DNA of 64,000 nucleotides from Virgibacillus halotolerans (GTDB lineage: Bacteria; Bacillota; Bacilli; Bacillales; Amphibacillaceae). The DNA lies in the NCBI RefSeq assembly GCF_016908515.1, contig NZ_JAFBEA010000003.1, positions 310,001 to 374,000 of the forward strand, written 5' to 3'. A program made the position numbers and the translations under genes. The notes below the pieces were generated by a model. The model was given only the letters and a program-made list of their open reading frames with translations. It did no database searches and was not told the origin of the DNA. Numbering within the stretch: position 1 is the stretch's first letter; every line of letters begins with the position of its first letter. Of the stretch, positions 16,684-25,370 are shown piece after piece.

Positions 16684-17541
16684 TTACTTTACACCTAGAT
16701 ATTCTTCCAGTGTTATTCCTTCAGACATTATTTCCTTTGCAGCTTTCTTCCCAACATATCTTATATGCCAGGGCTCGTATTGGTATTCTGTGATGTCTTC
16801 TTTTTCCTCAGGATAACGAATGATGAACCCGTAATCGGCAGCATGTTTTGCAAGCCACTTACCTTCTTTTGTATCACCAAATTCAATCTCTAATCCATAA
16901 TTAACTTCAGGACTTGTAACATCCATCACTAATCCTGTTTGGTGTTCACTTTCACCAGGACGGGCACTATAGTTATTTGCAGCCTTTTCGCCGTTCTTTT
17001 CCACATTAGCTGCGAAAATGGCATCTTGTCGTTCATAGGATCGATAGCCAGATTGAGCAAAAAGATCAAGTTTTTCACTATCAGCCTCTGCGAACATTTT
17101 CTCTAGTGCTTTCGCTGCTTCCTTACGCATTTGTTTTTTTGGCAAATCCTCTGTGAATGGGAAACGCACATCCGGAAAAACTAAATCAGCGGGTTCATAG
17201 TCATCAGGCAAAGCATGTGCTTTGTTTACTAAGACTAAAATATCATTTGGATCTTCTGCAATCTTTGAACCAGCCTCGGTTACCTTGCCTTTATCTTTGT
17301 CTTTGGCTTTGTCTGATTTATTTTTACCCTTCTCATCTTTTTTATCAGCTTTGTCGGAGTTATCCTCCTTTTCCTTTTCTTTCTCCGTGTTATTTCTTTT
17401 CTCTATGTCTTGCTTCTCATTTACGCTCGTATGATTGTCTTCATTTTCTGTTGCCTTTTCCTGAGAATTATCGTCCGCAGAACAAGCGGCTAGCAATAAT
17501 CCAGTTATGATTAGAAAAGGGATCAGTTTTAATTGTTGCAA
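16684..17541 (-). CDS. VanY/LdcB-type peptidoglycan carboxypeptidase lipoprotein
   Basis: 285 residues. A signal peptide with the lipobox LLLAACSADD anchors it outside the membrane. Residues about 28-95 are a highly charged Lys/Glu/Asp linker. The catalytic M15B domain follows: SGYRSYERQDAIF, SARPGESEHQTGLVMDVT (zinc His and Asp) and EPWHIRYVG (catalytic Glu and zinc His). It trims D-Ala from wall peptides, as proposed for B. subtilis YodJ. VanY-type proteins need not confer glycopeptide resistance, and no van genes are nearby. Confidence 0.9.
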   Translation of the reverse strand: MQQLKLIPFLIITGLLLAACSADDNSQEKATENEDNHTSVNEKQDIEKRNNTEKEKEKEDNSDKADKKDEKGKNKSDKAKDKDKGKVTEAGSKIAEDPNDILVLVNKAHALPDDYEPADLVFPDVRFPFTEDLPKKQMRKEAAKALEKMFAEADSEKLDLFAQSGYRSYERQDAIFAANVEKNGEKAANNYSARPGESEHQTGLVMDVTSPEVNYGLEIEFGDTKEGKWLAKHAADYGFIIRYPEEKEDITEYQYEPWHIRYVGKKAAKEIMSEGITLEEYLGVK

Positions 17542-17666
17542 AAGTAACGCTCCTTTGTGAAAAAATTAGAAAACATAGCTTCTCGCTAAACTGCGATAAA
17601 ATTAAGCCATCTAGTATTATAGCATTTTATAGTGTAATTTTGGTTAGTAATGTCATGAAAAAAGCA

Positions 17667-17699
17667 AAGATCAGCACCAATGGGGATGCTGATCTTTTA
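17667..17699 (-). terminator. pepT terminator
   Basis: On the minus strand AAAGATCAGCATCC and GGTGCTGATCTTT form a stem followed by GCTTTTTTC. Confidence 0.8.
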
Positions 17700-17715
17700 A
17701 TGTTAGCTTTGATCC

Positions 17716-18945
17716 TTATTTCTCTGCAGATAACCTGCAAATCTCAATAATGACATTGGTAGCCTTTTCCATATTATCAACAGAAATATATTCAAATTTT
17801 CCATGGAAATTTTCTCCGCCAGTAAACAGGTTCGGTGTAGGTAAACCCATATAGGAGAGTTGCGAGCCATCTGTACCACCGCGAACGGGTTGAACGATCG
17901 GTTTGATATCTAGGTTCGTCATCGCTTGATGGGCAATATCAACAATTTCTTTGACAGGTTCAATCTTCTCGCGCATGTTGTAATATTGATCCTTCAGCTC
18001 TAATTGGATACTGTCTTCTCCATATTTCTGTTTCATTTCTTTTACAAAATTTTCCACGGTAGCTTTGCGTGTTTCGAATGTCTTTTTATCAAAGTCCCGA
18101 ATAATATAGGAAACTACTGTGTTTTCCACATCGCCATTGACGGAGATGAGGTGGTAAAATCCTTCATATTTGTCTGTGTGTTCAGGAGACTCTGCTTGCG
18201 GAAATTTATTGATGAATTCGGCAGCGATTTTTCCTGCGTTCACCATTTTATTTTTCGCGGTCCCTGGATGTACACTGTTTCCGATAAAGGTCACTTTCGC
18301 TGCGGCGGCATTAAAGCTTTCATATTGCAATTCGCCAAGTGGGCCACCATCAACTGTGTAAGCATGGGCAGCATCAAAGCGTTCTACATCAAACTTATGT
18401 GGTCCACGACCAATTTCTTCGTCAGGGGTAAACGCAACACGAACCCTACCATGTTTTACTTCAGGATGTTTGATTAAATAATCCATCGCTGTCATGATTT
18501 CTGCAATTCCCGCTTTGTTGTCGGCACCAAGCAATGTTGTTCCATCTGTGGTGATGAGGGTATGACCTTTATAACTTGGCAGCTCCGGGAATTCTTTACT
18601 GGATAAAACGACATTTAATTCTTGATTCAGTGTCAGATCATTCCCATCGAAAATTTCGATGATTTGTGGATTTACATTTTTTCCAGTGAAGTCTGTTGCT
18701 GTATCGATATGTGCCAGGAAGCCAATGGTTGGAACGTCTCCATCTGTGTTGGCAGGCAGTGTCGCCATTACATATCCGAAATCATCGACGAATACATCAA
18801 CCATACCAATTTCTTTTAGCTCGTCGACTAATAACTTTGCCAGTTCAATTTGTCCTGGGGTAGAAGGGGTTGTTTCGTTATTTTCATTGGATTGCGTGTC
18901 CATTTTTACATATGTCGTAAACCGTTCAATAATATCCTGTTTCAT
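17716..18945 (-). CDS. pepT: peptidase T (tripeptide aminopeptidase)
   Basis: A cytosolic M20 zinc exopeptidase of 409 residues that removes the N-terminal residue of tripeptides. [12 protein letters not shown] has the first zinc His (near residue 78), [10 protein letters not shown] the bridging Asp, [15 protein letters not shown] the catalytic Glu and zinc Glu, [13 protein letters not shown] the zinc Asp, and [12 protein letters not shown] a zinc His. AAAGGAGATGG precedes the ATG. Monocistronic with its own terminator. Confidence 0.97.
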   Translation of the reverse strand: MKQDIIERFTTYVKMDTQSNENNETTPSTPGQIELAKLLVDELKEIGMVDVFVDDFGYVMATLPANTDGDVPTIGFLAHIDTATDFTGKNVNPQIIEIFDGNDLTLNQELNVVLSSKEFPELPSYKGHTLITTDGTTLLGADNKAGIAEIMTAMDYLIKHPEVKHGRVRVAFTPDEEIGRGPHKFDVERFDAAHAYTVDGGPLGELQYESFNAAAAKVTFIGNSVHPGTAKNKMVNAGKIAAEFINKFPQAESPEHTDKYEGFYHLISVNGDVENTVVSYIIRDFDKKTFETRKATVENFVKEMKQKYGEDSIQLELKDQYYNMREKIEPVKEIVDIAHQAMTNLDIKPIVQPVRGGTDGSQLSYMGLPTPNLFTGGENFHGKFEYISVDNMEKATNVIIEICRLSAEK

Positions 18946-19063
18946 GCAGTACCATCTCCTTTATCATATTTTACCATATAATATATTTTAATCCGAAACA
19001 TTTAAACAAAGGAAAATGGTGCTAATTGTCGAATAGATTACGTATAAGGAGTATTATAAATGA

Positions 19064-19333
19064 TTAGATAGGCAGAGTACCGGGACGTAGCGCTTCTATT
19101 GTCATTGGCATACGATCTGGCCATCGTGGATCGTGGATAGGAACAATTTTATTTCAAAGTCTTGAGCGCTGGGCTTTTAAAAGTGGGTTACATCGATTAG
19201 AATTAACAGTAATTACAGAAAACATTGCTGGGATAAAATTGTATGAAAAAGCAGGCTTTGAATACGAATGATAAAAAGAGATTCATTATATATTGCAGGG
19301 GAATTTAAGGATGAATATATACGAGTAAAATGA
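19064..19333 (+). pseudogene. truncated and frameshifted GNAT acetyltransferase
   Basis: Translation from about 19079 reads SIVIGIRSGHRGSWIG, then LFQSLERWAFKSGLHRLELT and NIAGIKLYEKAGFEYE, which is the acetyl-CoA-binding half of a RimJ/RimL-like acetyltransferase. The frame then hits a stop at 19271, while the +1-shifted frame continues IKRDSLYIAGEFKDEYIRVK to a stop at 19331. The N-terminal half is missing, with a stop just upstream. So the gene has lost its 5' half and carries a single-base frameshift. Nothing else is seen in 18946-19346. Confidence 0.8.
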
Positions 19334-19346
19334 TGGAGGGTTAAAC

Positions 19347-20189
19347 ATGACACATTTAATTAGCGTCAATCGTTTGAAGAACCGCCTGGAGAATAAGCAG
19401 CATAACACAATAATCATTGATGTCCGTTTTCAATTGGATGATCCTGATGCAGGACGTAAGGCATATTTAGAAAATCATCTTCCTGGCGCCGTTTATCTCG
19501 ATTTAAATAAGGATTTATCTGGTAAAAAGGCAAAGCATGGCGGAAATCATCCATTACCAGATAGGGAGCTGTTCGCTAAAAAGATAGGCCATCTTGGCAT
19601 TGATTATGATTCAACCGTTGTTATTTATGATAAAAATAATGATATGTTTGCTGCACGCTTATGGTGGCTGCTTGATTATATGGGGCTTGAAAAGGTATAT
19701 ATCTTAGATGGTGGCTATGATCAGTGGGTCAAAGCGGGGAACGAAGTTACTGATGAGGTTCCAATGCTTGAAGAAAAAGCGTTTGAACCGGCTTATCGTG
19801 AAAATCACATTGCCGATATGGATGAAGTGAAAGAAAAGTTGGTAAATCAGACCGCTATTTTAATTGATTCCAGGGCCAGGGACCGATATTTGGGTAAAAC
19901 GGAGCCATTATATGCAAAAGCTGGGCATATTCCGGGCGCAAAGAATTTCTTTTGGCAGGATGTTTTAAACGGGGAAGGTCTTTGGAAGAAAGAAGACGCA
20001 CTTGAAAGCCATTTTGCATCATTACCTAAAGATAAGGAAATTATTGTATCGTGTGGATCTGGCGTGTCAGCGTGCCCCAATGTACTCGCATTGAAAACAG
20101 CAGGCTATGAAAATGTAAAACTATATCCAGGTAGTTACAGTGACTGGATTTCTTATGAGGAAAATAAAGTAGAAAAGCGGGAAGAATAA
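19347..20189 (+). CDS. two-domain sulfurtransferase (rhodanese / 3-mercaptopyruvate type)
   Basis: 280 residues with two rhodanese domains (about 5-130 and 150-275). The catalytic loop of the second, VSCGSGVSAC, has the CGSGV(T/S)A pattern typical of 3-mercaptopyruvate sulfurtransferases (SseA). The first domain has the DVRFQL and HLPGAVYLD motifs and is inactive, as usual. GATGGAGGG lies before the ATG. tag begins at the base after its stop, so the two genes form an operon. Confidence 0.92.
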   Translation: MTHLISVNRLKNRLENKQHNTIIIDVRFQLDDPDAGRKAYLENHLPGAVYLDLNKDLSGKKAKHGGNHPLPDRELFAKKIGHLGIDYDSTVVIYDKNNDMFAARLWWLLDYMGLEKVYILDGGYDQWVKAGNEVTDEVPMLEEKAFEPAYRENHIADMDEVKEKLVNQTAILIDSRARDRYLGKTEPLYAKAGHIPGAKNFFWQDVLNGEGLWKKEDALESHFASLPKDKEIIVSCGSGVSACPNVLALKTAGYENVKLYPGSYSDWISYEENKVEKREE

Positions 20190-20753
20190 ATGGATAGAAA
20201 TCGTTGTGAATGGGTAACGACAGAAGCAATTTACATGGAATATCATGATCAAGAATGGGGCGTTCCAACCCATGATGATCGCGACTTATTTGAGATGCTT
20301 TCACTAGAAGGGGCGCAAGCAGGTTTAAGTTGGCTTACGATTTTGAAACGGCGGGATAATTACCGGGAAGCATTTGACCATTTTGATCCTAAAATGATAA
20401 GTAAGTATGGCGAGGATAAAATAAGTGAACTACTGGAAAATGCCGGGATCATCCGAAATAAGCTTAAAGTGCGTTCCGTTATAACAAATGCACAAGCCTT
20501 TTTACAGGTCCAGCAGGAATTTGACAGTTTTGACGCCTATATTTGGCAATTTGTAAACGGGGAACCGATTGTAAATGACTGGACAATACATGATGAAGTG
20601 CCTGCTAAAACACAAGAATCGGAGCGGATGAGCAAGGATCTAAAAAAACGCGGCTTTAAATTTGTTGGTCCAACGATATGCTATGCATTCATGCAAGCGA
20701 CGGGGATGGTCAACGATCATACAAAGGACTGTTTTAAATACCATAAAAGGTAG
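20190..20753 (+). CDS. tag: DNA-3-methyladenine glycosylase I
   Basis: A 187-residue base-excision repair enzyme removing 3-methyladenine. N-terminal RCEWVTTEAIYMEYHDQEWG contains the zinc Cys and the catalytic-site Trp/Tyr/Glu region. LEGAQAGLSWLTILKRRDNYREAF follows, with the C-terminal FVGPTICYAFMQATGMVNDH supplying zinc His. The ATG touches the stop of the sulfurtransferase gene, indicating translational coupling. Confidence 0.96.
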   Translation: MDRNRCEWVTTEAIYMEYHDQEWGVPTHDDRDLFEMLSLEGAQAGLSWLTILKRRDNYREAFDHFDPKMISKYGEDKISELLENAGIIRNKLKVRSVITNAQAFLQVQQEFDSFDAYIWQFVNGEPIVNDWTIHDEVPAKTQESERMSKDLKKRGFKFVGPTICYAFMQATGMVNDHTKDCFKYHKR

Positions 20754-20894
20754 CGAAAAAAGGTATTCCTAATGTTCATTTGATAGGCAATATGAGAATA
20801 TTACATCCAAATGTAAATAACATCTCACGCCACTAATCTTGAATAATGTCTAAATATGTGTATAATTTAAGGTAATTGTATAGGATAAATGTTT

Positions 20895-21022
20895 TCTAGG
20901 GTTCCGTAACAAGTATGTTAGTCTGGTCCGAGAGAAAACTCACAGCTCAGCTGTGTCACGGAAGGATAAAAGCCTGGGAGAAACTGTTTTTTAACAGTTG
21001 TCTCTCGGGTTTTTTGTTTTTT
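20895..21022 (+). promoter_or_regulatory. guanidine-I riboswitch (ykkC class)
   Basis: The conserved blocks CTAGGGTTCCG (20897-20907), CTGGTCCGAGAG (20923-20934) and ACGGAAGGATAAAAGCCTGG (20958-20977) match the ykkC/guanidine-I consensus in order and spacing. A terminator hairpin built from the CCTGGGAGA side and TCTCTCGGG, then TTTTTTG (about 20973-21022), overlaps the aptamer 3' side. Guanidinium binding would prevent termination and switch on the two transporter genes. Confidence 0.95.
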
Positions 21023-21051
21023 TTATGGGAAATAATAAAATCGGAGGTGCT

Positions 21052-21399
21052 ATGAGAATGAATACAGAATGGATAAAAGTAGTGATTGCTGCTTTTTTTG
21101 AAGTTTTTTGGGTGATTGGATTAAAACATGCTGATAACCTTTGGGCTTGGATTGGGACAATGATTGCTATCATTATTAGTTTTTATCTAATGATTATGGC
21201 TGGAAAAAAATTACCGGTTGGAACCGTCTATGCAGTTTTTGTAGGGTTAGGTACAGCCGGAACAGTTTTTTCCGACTTCGTATTTTTTGGCGAACCATTT
21301 CAAATAGCAAAAGTCTTTTTGATTTTGGTCTTATTGGCAGGGGTAATTGGTTTGAAATTAGTTACGAAGGACACCGATAAAGAAGGAGTGGAGTCTTAA
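21052..21399 (+). CDS. ykkC: SMR-family guanidinium exporter subunit (YkkC-like)
   Basis: 115 residues and four membrane helices. [21 protein letters not shown] carries the essential membrane Glu of SMR/Gdx transporters. GGAGGTG precedes the ATG at 21052 (a second in-frame ATG lies at 21058); a longer frame starting inside the riboswitch is excluded. It sits behind a guanidine-I riboswitch and is followed by a second SMR gene, as in B. subtilis ykkCD. It therefore probably forms a heteromeric guanidinium/proton antiporter. Confidence 0.92.
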   Translation: MRMNTEWIKVVIAAFFEVFWVIGLKHADNLWAWIGTMIAIIISFYLMIMAGKKLPVGTVYAVFVGLGTAGTVFSDFVFFGEPFQIAKVFLILVLLAGVIGLKLVTKDTDKEGVES

Positions 21400-21713
21400 T
21401 GGCGTGGGGTTCTTTAGTCGTAGCAGGTTTATTTGAAATGTTCGGCGTTGCAATGATAAATAAACTGCATAGAGATCAAAGTTGGCAGTCACTGGTACTG
21501 CTAATTCTTGGATTTGGTGCAAGTTTTGTTTTTCTTGCATATGCAATGGAAACATTACCCATGGGGACCGCATATGCAGTGTGGACAGGAATAGGGGCAT
21601 CTGGCGGAGCGATATTAGGAATGATTTTGTATGGTGAATCAAAAGATTGGAAAAGAATCATTTTTATTGTCATGGTATTAGGAGCAGCTATTGGTTTAAA
21701 GCTAGTCTCATAA
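21399..21713 (+). CDS. ykkD: SMR-family guanidinium exporter subunit (YkkD-like)
   Basis: 104 residues and four membrane helices. SLVVAGLFEMFGVAMINKLHR contains the conserved Glu, and MGTAYAVWTGIGASGGAILGM is the SMR signature. Its ATG overlaps the previous stop by one base (TAATG), so the two subunits are translationally coupled. Confidence 0.92.
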   Translation: MAWGSLVVAGLFEMFGVAMINKLHRDQSWQSLVLLILGFGASFVFLAYAMETLPMGTAYAVWTGIGASGGAILGMILYGESKDWKRIIFIVMVLGAAIGLKLVS

Positions 21714-21726
21714 AGAAGATTTGGTT

Positions 21727-21815
21727 CAGATGGAGTTTCGACGCACAGGACGGCTAATGCAAATGTTTTCGATGGGACGAACCCGTGGTGCAGCTCCAGA
21801 ACGTCACGAGCTTAG
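21727..21815. repeat. degenerate fragment of dispersed element A
   Basis: The GAGTTTCGACGCACAGGACG segment and the later GATGGGACGAAC correspond to the interior of the element at 26558-26860 (ACTTTCGACGCGCAGGACGC; GGTGGGACGAG). Ends are not preserved. Confidence 0.5.
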
Positions 21816-21831
21816 TTTGCTTATCTAAAAA

Positions 21832-21875
21832 ATGTCAGCCTCCCCCTCACTGGAAAGTAATGGGGGACTGACACC
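21832..21875. terminator. GTCAGTCCCCC-type hairpin
   Basis: TGTCAG-CCT-CCCCC pairs with GGGGGACTGACA (one internal bulge). A similar hairpin closes ydaT at 36030-36088, so the same inverted-repeat module is used twice. Confidence 0.65.
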
Positions 21876-21898
21876 TTAAATAAACAAGCAATTTTTTT

Positions 21899-21975
21899 AG
21901 CAGGTAAGAAAGTATAACTACTTTCTTACTGCACAAGTGCAACTAAGGCATGGCGTATGCCAAGTTTTCTAACAA
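21899..21975 (-). repeat. two-hairpin dispersed element, copy 3
   Basis: Read on the plus strand, the arms GTAAGAAAGTA/TACTTTCTTAC form a perfect hairpin with a TAAC loop. The linker CACAAGTGCAACTAAGG and the hairpin GGCAT/ATGCC follow, ending GCCAAGTTTTCTAA. It begins directly after the GH3 stop codon. Confidence 0.8.
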
Positions 21976-24102
21976 TTATTCGTAAGCTAGTCCATGACCT
22001 AGTTTATAGGTATTACCATTGCTGTCTTTATACGCATAGCTAAGTCCTTTAGGCATATACTTGTCCTTGTCATAGCCTGGTACATCATTTCTAGACACAC
22101 AATCACCATTTTGATAAACCGCAATGACGTCCTCACTCGCCGGTAATGTTAATGGTAAAACACCGACTGGTTGGCTATTGCCTGCGATAACTTCAAACTG
22201 CGCATTATAGAAGGTATCATATCCAGCAACCAATGCATCTGCTAATGGTTCCACGCTTCCAAGTATCCATGGTAATGTCACATTCACACTGATAACCACT
22301 TTTCCACCACGCTTATGAATGTTGTCTGCCACTTCTTTTAAATGGTCCAGGCCAGTTAAAGTTGTTTCTTGATACAATGAACCATCCAGCGCTGATACCA
22401 CTTTATCCTCACAGATATCAAGTTCCAAAAGTCCTTGTGTCGCATTGAAATAGGATCCAGATTTTGGATGTAAGAACATAACCGCTACGTCAGCTTCTTC
22501 ATAATTATCAGTCAACGTAAATTGACCAAGTTCGAGACACTCTTTTCTTGCCTTTTCAGTGTAAGTTGTTGCTCGTTCCGTTTCCTTGTGTAATACTTCT
22601 ACGTAAACCTTTTTATGATGAAGCTTTTCAGCTGTTAATGGTAATGTCTGACTTTGATTTTTAAGTACGGTTACAGATTTTTTATGTGCTTCGTAAGCCG
22701 CATCCCAATTCGCTTGATTACGCACTACGGATGTGGCCAATTCCGGTGAATTATACGTACGATCATCGAATAGACCTAGCGTAAACATTTCTGTAAGGAG
22801 TCTTACATTCGCTTCATTTATACGTTTTTCACTAATCCAACCTTTGCTGACCGCTAATTTAAGATTTTCTATATCACCTGTATCAGCAACAATATCTGTC
22901 CCAGCGTTAACCGCTTTCGCAAAACGTTCAGCCACACTTAAGGCTTCTACTCCCCAACTCATATTATTCACAATGCCACTGTCACTATTTATATAGCCTT
23001 TAAATCCAAGTTTTTCTCTGAGAATATGACTAATGAAATAATGATTAAATGTGAATCCAACTTCTTCGAATGGAATGTCTTCACCCTCAAACTCTTGTAC
23101 TACACTCTTCTTGATACTAGGGATGGAATAATATGGCATGATGGATGATGTACCATGTTCTACCGCTGCTCTAAATGGAGGTAAGTGATACTTTTCCAAA
23201 CTTCCCGGAGTTGGGTAAAGATTCCACTTTCCTTCTACATAATGGGGATCAAACCCATTTTCTCTTGCCCCGCCACCTGGAAAATGCTTCGTCGTCATCG
23301 CAATACTATCTTTCCCTAGTTCCTCACCTTGGAATCCATCGATAAGGCGACCAATTGCATCGGAAATAAATTCCGGATCTTCTCCAAATGTGCCATACGT
23401 CCGTTGCCATCTCGGGTCTGTAACAGTATCCGCCATATACATATAACCTTTTCTTATACCAGTAGCATTCCATTCTTCGTGAGCGATTTTAGCAAATTCG
23501 CTAATCAGTGATGCATCACCACCGTTTTTAATATCCCCCTGTGCAGCCGCTGCGAGTCCTAAAGTTCCAGGCCATGTGGAAAAAATCCCGCCCGCATCAT
23601 TCATACCAAATATAGGTTCTGCATTTTCATTTCTTGAATTAGACGTTACGATGACTGGGATACCTAAACGCGTTCCTTCGGCCACTTCATTTAATTTATT
23701 AATCCATTTTGCCATTTCAGCTGGGCTAAAGTTGTCTCTTAAAATAAAATGTCTTAAATTCCTTTTCTCAATCGTATGTGTTGATCCATATATTTTTGAA
23801 GCAGCGAATATATTTTCACCTTTTTCCACAATAGCTTCATCTAATATACCGTCATGACTTGTCTTTTCCTTATCCTTCTGGTTAAGTCCCATTTGACGTG
23901 AATTAATGAGCATCATACCAATTTTCTCATCGATATTCATTAATGATACTAAGTTTTCTGCACGTTCTCTTGGACTCAAACGCCAATCCTCATAAGGGTC
24001 TAGCTTCCCATCGTTATTTAAATCTTTAAATTCTAATCCATCTACCTCAATAATATTCTTGGCTCTAACCTCTAAATCTGGTTGTGTATGGTTGAATTCC
24101 AC
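21976..24102 (-). CDS. glycoside hydrolase family 3 protein (beta-glucosidase type)
   Basis: 708 residues, no signal peptide, so probably cytosolic. The N-terminal TIM barrel shows GLAAAAQGD, WQRTYGTFGEDPEF, TTKHFPGGG (GH3 substrate Lys-His) and GYINSDSG, where the Asp is the expected nucleophile. The C-terminal alpha/beta sandwich begins near residue 480 (VLKNQSQTLPL). GAGGAGGC precedes the ATG. It is divergent from an AraC regulator, so a glycoside inducer is likely. Substrate is not deducible; transport genes are absent nearby, which is unusual for an intracellular glycosidase. Confidence 0.9.
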   Translation of the reverse strand: MEFNHTQPDLEVRAKNIIEVDGLEFKDLNNDGKLDPYEDWRLSPRERAENLVSLMNIDEKIGMMLINSRQMGLNQKDKEKTSHDGILDEAIVEKGENIFAASKIYGSTHTIEKRNLRHFILRDNFSPAEMAKWINKLNEVAEGTRLGIPVIVTSNSRNENAEPIFGMNDAGGIFSTWPGTLGLAAAAQGDIKNGGDASLISEFAKIAHEEWNATGIRKGYMYMADTVTDPRWQRTYGTFGEDPEFISDAIGRLIDGFQGEELGKDSIAMTTKHFPGGGARENGFDPHYVEGKWNLYPTPGSLEKYHLPPFRAAVEHGTSSIMPYYSIPSIKKSVVQEFEGEDIPFEEVGFTFNHYFISHILREKLGFKGYINSDSGIVNNMSWGVEALSVAERFAKAVNAGTDIVADTGDIENLKLAVSKGWISEKRINEANVRLLTEMFTLGLFDDRTYNSPELATSVVRNQANWDAAYEAHKKSVTVLKNQSQTLPLTAEKLHHKKVYVEVLHKETERATTYTEKARKECLELGQFTLTDNYEEADVAVMFLHPKSGSYFNATQGLLELDICEDKVVSALDGSLYQETTLTGLDHLKEVADNIHKRGGKVVISVNVTLPWILGSVEPLADALVAGYDTFYNAQFEVIAGNSQPVGVLPLTLPASEDVIAVYQNGDCVSRNDVPGYDKDKYMPKGLSYAYKDSNGNTYKLGHGLAYE

Positions 24103-24268
24103 TTTTGCGCCTCCTCATTTTTAACATTACTAAAATTATTTAATTTGGTATCAGGGTCACATATACCCTATAAGTAGTTACAGTGTTATAATAACAACAA
24201 AAGACCTAAAATAAATAGCGAATATTGCTAAGAAGATTGTAAATGTTGCTATATGGGGAGGGGTACTG

Positions 24269-25168
24269 GTGCAGCAATCAAAATTTATGCCGGTTACACA
24301 TCAGGATTTTGAAATATATGATTGGAGCCAAAAAAATCAATCACATGATTGGGAAAAAGAAAATACAATAAATTCCCCCGAAATAGCATCTTTATTCCGG
24401 TTGCATAGTCACGATGTGATGGAGGTTCTCGTATTTTTGGGTGGGGAATGTGACTTTTTTTGCGAGGGAAAGACCTATTCCCTAAGGAGAGGGGATGTTG
24501 TCGTAATTCCTCCTTATGCGGTCCATCAAGCTATTGTTAAGGATTTCGACAACTATGAGCGTATCATGTTTACTGTTAGTGAGCGTTTAATGGCAGATTT
24601 TTTGTCTAGTTCACCATCCATGAAGGAGAATAGTGTATATCAAAAGACACAAGGTTCTTACGTGTTAAATATGCATTCCAACAACCTCGAAGATATACTC
24701 TCCTTACTTCACGAAATAACAAAGCAAAGAAAAAATGGCAAAAGAAATGACTCCTTTACATTACAATACCTATTATTTCAAGTACTTCAAGCCATCTTTA
24801 ATCCTGCTAGCAGTATGCCAAACCTTAGTGGTACGAATGAACTGGATCAAAGATTAATTTCTATCATAGCATTCATTGAATCTCATTTGACGGAATCGGA
24901 TTTGAGTTTAGACAAAGTATCCAATCACTTTCATTTAAATAAATACTATTTTTCCCATTACTTCAAGCAGTATATGAGCTTACCATTTTATCGTTATGTC
25001 TCATTAAAACGACTGGCTACTGCGGTTACGATGATTAAACAAAATCAGGTCTCCATCGAGGAAATTGCCATACAATGTGGCTTTCCTGATTATTCGAGTT
25101 TTTATAGGCTATTTAAAAAGGAATACAATCTTTCTCCAAAAAATTTTCAGAAGGAATATAAAAAATAA
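24269..25168 (+). CDS. AraC family transcriptional regulator
   Basis: 299 residues. The N-terminal cupin sensor spans about 45-110 (FRLHSHDVMEVLVFLGGECDFF, RRGDVVVIPPYAVHQ). The C-terminal double helix-turn-helix lies at 200-295 (LDKVSNHFHLNKYYFSHYFKQ and SIEEIAIQCGFPDYSSFYRLF). The start is a GTG six bases after GGGGAGGG. It is divergently oriented from the GH3 gene with a 166-bp gap, so it is the likely sugar-responsive activator of that gene. Confidence 0.93.
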   Translation: MQQSKFMPVTHQDFEIYDWSQKNQSHDWEKENTINSPEIASLFRLHSHDVMEVLVFLGGECDFFCEGKTYSLRRGDVVVIPPYAVHQAIVKDFDNYERIMFTVSERLMADFLSSSPSMKENSVYQKTQGSYVLNMHSNNLEDILSLLHEITKQRKNGKRNDSFTLQYLLFQVLQAIFNPASSMPNLSGTNELDQRLISIIAFIESHLTESDLSLDKVSNHFHLNKYYFSHYFKQYMSLPFYRYVSLKRLATAVTMIKQNQVSIEEIAIQCGFPDYSSFYRLFKKEYNLSPKNFQKEYKK

Positions 25169-25199
25169 GATGGGCGATGGCAAGGCACTTGGAGCGGTT

Positions 25200-25227
25200 T
25201 TGGTTTTGTGGTAAACTAATTTATAGT
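25200..25227 (+). promoter_or_regulatory. promoter of the leader ORF / rsgA-like unit
   Basis: TTGGTT (25200-25205), a 16-nt spacer and TATAGT (25222-25227). It places transcription start near 25234, leaving a leader of roughly 137 nt before the GTPase start codon. Confidence 0.5.
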
Positions 25228-25259
25228 AAGTTCATCCATTTTGAAAGGAGAGATGTTTT

Positions 25260-25331
25260 ATGAATGTAAAATATGAAGGCGTTATCAATCAGCAGTGCAT
25301 CGGATTCAAAATGGAGGGGCAGTCGGCATAG
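25260..25331 (+). CDS. putative 23-residue leader peptide
   Basis: An ATG with a strong ribosome site (AAAGGAGAG, 25244-25252) opens a short frame: MNVKYEGVINQQ, then CIGFKMEGQSA and a TAG stop. It ends 39 bases before the GTPase start. Its final codons contain GGAGGGG (25313-25319), which can pair with the CCTCC that otherwise hides the GTPase ribosome site. Similar layouts control translation-responsive genes; that role here is inference. Confidence 0.5.
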   Translation: MNVKYEGVINQQCIGFKMEGQSA

Positions 25332-25337
25332 TGTGGG

Positions 25338-25366
25338 CTTTTCCTCCAATAATGGAGGAGGAAAAA
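25338..25366 (+). promoter_or_regulatory. hairpin masking the ribosome binding site of the rsgA-like gene
   Basis: TTTTCCTCC (25339-25347) pairs across an AATAAT loop with GGAGGAGGAAAA (25354-25365). The 3' arm is the Shine-Dalgarno sequence for the TTG at 25371. An alternative pairing of 25343-25347 with GGAGG at 25313-25317 would free it. Confidence 0.55.
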
Positions 25367-25370
25367 GGTA

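Noticed and set aside
16684-17541. Vancomycin resistance determinant (VanY)
   Set aside because: VanY-type carboxypeptidases are ordinary wall-remodelling enzymes here; no vanHAX or vanRS genes are present, and ddl lacks any sign of a lactate-specific ligase.
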